Shown: positions 40,458 to 44,064 of the stretch, in pieces
How the letters are laid out: each line of letters opens with the position of its first letter
Position numbering within the stretch: the stretch's first letter is position 1
NCBI GenBank assembly: GCA_934661005.1
Contig: CAKUIK010000019.1
Span: 1-44,064, forward strand
DNA from: an uncultured Slackia sp.
GTDB taxonomy: Bacteria; Actinomycetota; Coriobacteriia; Coriobacteriales; Eggerthellaceae
Direction of reading: 5' to 3'
Length of the DNA: 44,064 bases
Position numbers and translations under genes: made by a program
The notes under the pieces: model-generated
What the model was told of the DNA's origin: nothing
Database searches by the model: none
The model's input: only the letters and a program-made list of their open reading frames with translations

Positions 40458-41660
40458 GTGATTGCAAGAACGCGCTATCTCAATCAATTAAGCCGTTGGA
40501 AAGGCAAGCGCGTTATAAAGGTTGTAACGGGGATGCGTCGATGCGGCAAATCGACGCTTCTTCAGCAATTTCAAGATTTGTTGCGCTCGCAAGGAGTCGA
40601 TTCGTCGCACATAATCTCGGTCAATTTTGAAGACTATGCCTTCGAGAGTTTGTTGGATCCGCGTGCTCTTCACGCCTATATCATCGAACGGCTTCCCGAC
40701 GAGGGAATCGCTTATGTCTTCCTTGACGAAGTGCAAAACGTACCCGACTTTCAGAAAGTTGTCGACAGTCTTTTCATCAGGGAAAATATCGATCTCTATA
40801 TTACGGGGTCGAATGCCTATATGCTTTCGGGGGAGCTCGCCACGCTTCTTTCGGGACGGTATATCTCTATTGAAATGCTGCCGCTTTCGTTTGCTGAGTA
40901 TGTAGATTGGTGCGGCGATGGGGCCGATTTGCCAAAGAAGTACGTCGACTACCTTGAAAACAGCTCATTTCCCTATGCGCTTGAGCTCGGTGGCAACCCC
41001 AAGATGATAGACGAATATTTGCGCGGAATATACAGCACGGTTGTGCTGAAAGATGTTTTGGCGCGCCTGAAGAGCGCCGATCCGATGATTCTGGAGAGCG
41101 TGCTCCGATTTGTTTTCGACGGCGTTGGCAGCATAGTGTCGACGAAAAAAATCGCGGATACGCTCACTTCCTCCGGGCGGAAGATTGATGCTCGCACGGT
41201 GGAGCGATACCTTTCGGCATGTATCGATAGCTATATCGTGTATCGCGTGAAGCGCTATGACGTGAAGGGGAAGCAACATCTCAAAACGCTCGATAAGTAT
41301 TACGCATCCGATATGGGTTTGCGTTCGATGCTTCTGGGGCGCAAATATACCGATGTGGGCCATATTTTGGAGAACGTCGTGTATCTCGAGATTGTGAGGC
41401 GCGGGTACGATGTGTATATCGGTAAAGTTGACGACATGGAAATCGATTTCGTCGCAAGCGGCGTCGATGGTCTTGAATACTACCAGGTAGCCGCAACGGT
41501 GCGTGAGGAATCGACCTTGGAGCGCGAGCTGAGGGTGCTTCGCAAGGTGACCGACAACTACCCGAAGTACCTTTTGACGCTCGACGAAGACCCCGCTGCC
41601 GATTTTGATGGCATAAAGAAGATGAACGCGTTGGAGTGGTTGCTCGGTGGGCGGCAGTAG
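40458..41660 (+). CDS. AAA ATPase with DUF4143 domain (second)
   Basis: The 400-residue protein has Walker A TGMRRCGKST (about 24-33), Walker B YVFLDEVQNV (about 88-97), YITGSNA, and GRYISIEMLPLSFAEY, the standard pattern of the AAA_14/DUF4143 group. The C-terminal part has an EIDFVAS stretch like a nuclease remnant. The start is GTG. Base composition is AT-richer than tex or folC. Function is unknown; similar proteins occur in many copies per genome in gut anaerobes. Confidence 0.85.
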   Translation: MIARTRYLNQLSRWKGKRVIKVVTGMRRCGKSTLLQQFQDLLRSQGVDSSHIISVNFEDYAFESLLDPRALHAYIIERLPDEGIAYVFLDEVQNVPDFQKVVDSLFIRENIDLYITGSNAYMLSGELATLLSGRYISIEMLPLSFAEYVDWCGDGADLPKKYVDYLENSSFPYALELGGNPKMIDEYLRGIYSTVVLKDVLARLKSADPMILESVLRFVFDGVGSIVSTKKIADTLTSSGRKIDARTVERYLSACIDSYIVYRVKRYDVKGKQHLKTLDKYYASDMGLRSMLLGRKYTDVGHILENVVYLEIVRRGYDVYIGKVDDMEIDFVASGVDGLEYYQVAATVREESTLERELRVLRKVTDNYPKYLLTLDEDPAADFDGIKKMNALEWLLGGRQ

Positions 41661-41699
41661 GGGCGTGCGAGGTGCGTCGTCGGCCGTCTCGCCAGGGGT

Positions 41700-41814
41700 C
41701 CCAAACCTGCTCAATGCTCGTAGCGTTTAGCAGGTTTGGGGGCGTAGGCATGCGGGCAAATCGTCGCAGGCCCTCAGCGGATGTGCTCAATGCTACGAGC
41801 ATTGAGCACATCCG
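41700..41814. repeat. Two related long hairpins between the ATPase and tex
   Basis: CCCAAACCTGCT (41700-41711) pairs with AGCAGGTTTGGG (41729-41740), with extra pairing inside. Then CGGATGTGCTCAATGCT (41778-41794) pairs perfectly with AGCATTGAGCACATCCG (41798-41814). Both contain GCTCAATGCT. A similar string, ATGTGCTAAATGCTCG, is at the very end of the window (44049-44064), on the other side of tex. They may act as convergent terminators despite lacking T-runs, or belong to a family of dispersed palindromes. Confidence 0.6.
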
Positions 41815-41830
41815 TCGGCCTCGACATCGT

Positions 41831-43978
41831 TTATTTCCCCTGCACCATGGTGAGGGAAATCTTCTTGCGGTCGCGGTCGACCTTTTCCACCCACACATTC
41901 ACGGTGTCGCCCACGCGCACCACGTCGCTTGGGTGCTTCACGAAGCGATTGGCGAGCTTCGAAATGTGCACAAGGCCGTCTTGGTGCACGCCGATGTCGA
42001 CGAAGGCGCCGAAGTCGACCACGTTGCGCACGGTGCCCTTCAGCTCCATGCCCGGCTCAAGGTCGTCGATCGAAAGGGCCGAGCGGCTGAACACGACTTC
42101 GGGGGCATCATCGCGTGGGTCGCGGCCGGGCTTTTTCAGCTCGTCGATAATATCGATGAGCGTCAGAATGCCGCAGTCGAGCTGCCCGGCCAATTCGGCC
42201 ACGCTGCCTGCGCGCTTCTCGATATCGGGAATGCCGCCGCGCTCGAGTTCGCTCGCCGACACGCCCGCTCGTTTGAGCACTTCGGTTGCCACCGGGTAGC
42301 TCTCGGGGTGCACGCTCGTGGCGTCGAGCGGGTTTTTGCCGCCCGCGATGCGCAGGAAGCCCGCAGCATTCAGGTAGGCCTTCGGCCCCAGCTTGGGAAC
42401 CTTCTTCAGCTCGCGGCGGTCGGTGAAGGCACCGTTTTCTTCGCGATAGGCAACGATGTTTTTGGCTACCGTCGACGTGATGCCCGAAACGTAGCTCAAA
42501 AGGCTCGCGCTGGCGGTGTTCACGTCCACGCCAACGCGGTTTACGACGTCTTCGACCACATATCCCAGCGTGCGCGAGAGTTCCGCCTGGTCGAGGTCGT
42601 GTTGGTACTGGCCCACGCCAATCGATTGCGGCGGAATTTTCACGAGCTCGGCCAAGGGGTCTTGCAGGCGGCGGCCAAGGCTCATCGCGCCGCGCACGGT
42701 TACGTCGAGGTCGGGGTATTCCCGGCTTGCCAATTCCGATGCCGAATACACCGAAGCACCGGCTTCGTTCACGATGGTGTAGCGCAGGTCGGGCGCCTGT
42801 TCGGCGATGAATTCCGACACCACTTCCTCGGTTTCGCGGCTCGCGGTGCCGTTGCCAATCACGATGGTGTTCACGCGGTCCTTCTTCACGAGGCGCGCCA
42901 GCTCGCGCTTGGTGCCCGCCACTTCGCCGCGCGGCTTGGTGGGGTAGACCACGCCGTGGTCGAGCAGCTTGCCGGTTTCGTCCATCACGGCAATTTTGCA
43001 GCCGGTTCGATACCCCGGGTCGAGCGCCAGCACGCGCGCGCCGCGCACGGGGCGGGCCGACAGCAGGCCTTCGAGGTTTTTGGCGAACACGTTGATGGCC
43101 TCGGTCTGCGCGCGCACGGTGAGTTTCGCGCGGGCCTCGCGTTCGAGCGACGGCGCCATGAGGCGCTTGTAGCCATCGGCGATGGCGGAATCGAACACGG
43201 GCGCGAACACGCCATGGCGGCGCGGCCAGCGGGCGCCAAGGCGCGCGGTGGCTTCGCTGGCGTCGACATTCACGCGCACGCGCAGCTTGCCTTCGCGCTC
43301 GCCGCGGTCGATCGCGAGCACGCGGTGGTTGGGAATTTTGCGCAGGGGCTCGTCGTAGTTGTAGTACGGCTCATAGGGAGTCGCCTCGTCGGCATTGGTG
43401 GCCTCGACCACGATGTCGGCGGTGTTGTGCGTGAATGCGCGCAGATCAGCCACGCATTCCGGGTCTTCCGCAACGGTTTCGGCCACAATGTCGCAGGCGC
43501 CGGCGAGCGCTGCCTCGGGAGTGTCGAAGCCGGTTCCTTCCGATATATATGCTGCAGCGGCGTCGAGGGCCGAGCCTTTCGCGGACGCCTGCATGATGAT
43601 CATGTTCGCGAGCGGCTCAAGCCCCGCCTCGCGGGCTTTCTGCGCACGGGTCAGGCGCTTTTTGCGGAACGGCTTGTAGAGGTCTTCCACGCGCTGCAGC
43701 TGCTCGGCTTCGCGAATTTGCTGCTCGAGTTCGGGCGTGAGCTTGCCCTGGGCGCCAATCAGCGTGATGACATCCTCTTTTCGCTGCTCGAGGTTGCGCA
43801 GATACGACAGCCGTTCGTCGAGCGTGCGCAGCGCGACGTCGTCCATGCCGCCGGTGACTTCTTTGCGGTAGCGCGCGATGAAGGGAATGGTGTTGCCCTC
43901 GTCGATGAGCTTGACGGTTGCCTCGACGTTGGCGGCCTTAAGGTTAAGCTCGCGTGCGAGCTGTTCAATCAGGTTCAT
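41831..43978 (-). CDS. tex: Tex-like S1 RNA-binding protein
   Basis: The 715-residue protein has the full Tex layout: N-terminal helical part (LIDEGNTIPFIARYRKE, about 26-42), a YqgF/RNase H-like domain (ALDPGYRTGCKIAVMD, about 325-340), helix-hairpin-helix motifs (NRVGVDVNTASASLLSYVSG and LKKVPKLGPKAYLNAAGFL) and a C-terminal S1 domain (GMELKGTVRNVVDFGAFVDI, about 640-659). Tex binds nucleic acid and transcription complexes. AAGAGGAGCTCT precedes the start. It is ordinary housekeeping. Confidence 0.95.
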   Translation of the reverse strand: MNLIEQLARELNLKAANVEATVKLIDEGNTIPFIARYRKEVTGGMDDVALRTLDERLSYLRNLEQRKEDVITLIGAQGKLTPELEQQIREAEQLQRVEDLYKPFRKKRLTRAQKAREAGLEPLANMIIMQASAKGSALDAAAAYISEGTGFDTPEAALAGACDIVAETVAEDPECVADLRAFTHNTADIVVEATNADEATPYEPYYNYDEPLRKIPNHRVLAIDRGEREGKLRVRVNVDASEATARLGARWPRRHGVFAPVFDSAIADGYKRLMAPSLEREARAKLTVRAQTEAINVFAKNLEGLLSARPVRGARVLALDPGYRTGCKIAVMDETGKLLDHGVVYPTKPRGEVAGTKRELARLVKKDRVNTIVIGNGTASRETEEVVSEFIAEQAPDLRYTIVNEAGASVYSASELASREYPDLDVTVRGAMSLGRRLQDPLAELVKIPPQSIGVGQYQHDLDQAELSRTLGYVVEDVVNRVGVDVNTASASLLSYVSGITSTVAKNIVAYREENGAFTDRRELKKVPKLGPKAYLNAAGFLRIAGGKNPLDATSVHPESYPVATEVLKRAGVSASELERGGIPDIEKRAGSVAELAGQLDCGILTLIDIIDELKKPGRDPRDDAPEVVFSRSALSIDDLEPGMELKGTVRNVVDFGAFVDIGVHQDGLVHISKLANRFVKHPSDVVRVGDTVNVWVEKVDRDRKKISLTMVQGK

Positions 43979-44064
43979 AGAGCTCCTCTTAATTGTGGAG
44001 CGCCTATTGTACGCGCGCCGCTGCGGCGATTGCGCGTTTGTTGCCCGAATGTGCTAAATGCTCG

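Noticed and set aside
1..44064. tRNA, rRNA, prophage or integrase genes
   Set aside because: None was recognised on reading; the repeats found have no transposase or integrase beside them.

Overview
The window looks like a chromosomal segment of a GC-rich anaerobic actinobacterium of the Coriobacteriia, most likely an Eggerthellaceae member (Slackia/Eggerthella/Adlercreutzia type). This placement is an inference from the gene mix: membrane-tethered, lipoprotein-like respiratory reductases, a Nap and Nrf nitrate-to-ammonium set, a system I cytochrome c maturation operon with a CXXXY-type CcmE, a PucR-type regulator and DUF4143 ATPases. No rRNA or tRNA gene was seen.

Layout. 184-1041: modD-like gene. 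1715-10367: nitrate ammonification block with nrfA, a divergent MocR regulator, then napG, napA, napB, napD and napH. nrfA and napA share a palindrome directly upstream of a putative -10 box. 11150-20831: acpS, a PucR regulator, and a divergent catabolic-looking cluster (CocE-like hydrolase, MFS transporter, stand-alone acyl carrier protein, phosphotransacylase, esterase, small membrane protein, butyrate-kinase-like acyl kinase). 21435-23396: a SEC-C protein. 24027-30970: a pentaheme NrfH-like cytochrome followed by ccmE-F-A-B, a palindrome-rich spacer, and ccmC-D. 31911-44064: housekeeping genes (galU, alr, family 4 uracil-DNA glycosylase, folC, tex) mixed with small mobile or selfish-looking modules: a ParE/Phd-like toxin-antitoxin pair between 50-bp direct repeats, two AAA/DUF4143 ATPases and a RhuM-Fic protein.

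How it works together. Nap reduces nitrate to nitrite and NrfA reduces nitrite to ammonium outside the membrane. The cytochrome at 24027 may feed electrons to such reductases, and Ccm attaches the hemes. ModD may serve the molybdenum supply for NapA. The ACP/phosphotransacylase/kinase cluster suggests import of an acylated compound, cleavage by one of two hydrolases and recovery of ATP through an acyl phosphate. The substrate cannot be read from sequence.

Most unusual observations. (1) A 152-bp element with 28-bp terminal inverted repeats occurs three times, each time just downstream of a rho-independent terminator. Two copies are joined to decayed 5' fragments of napA and napG. (2) The ACP-phosphotransacylase-kinase cluster has an atypical ACP motif and an atypical hydrolase nucleophile elbow, and an ACP-pta spacer that can fold into two mutually exclusive hairpins. 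(3) Three 18-bp iterons with an exact 32-bp period lie between a DUF4143 ATPase gene and folC. (4) A palindrome mosaic splits the ccm operon.
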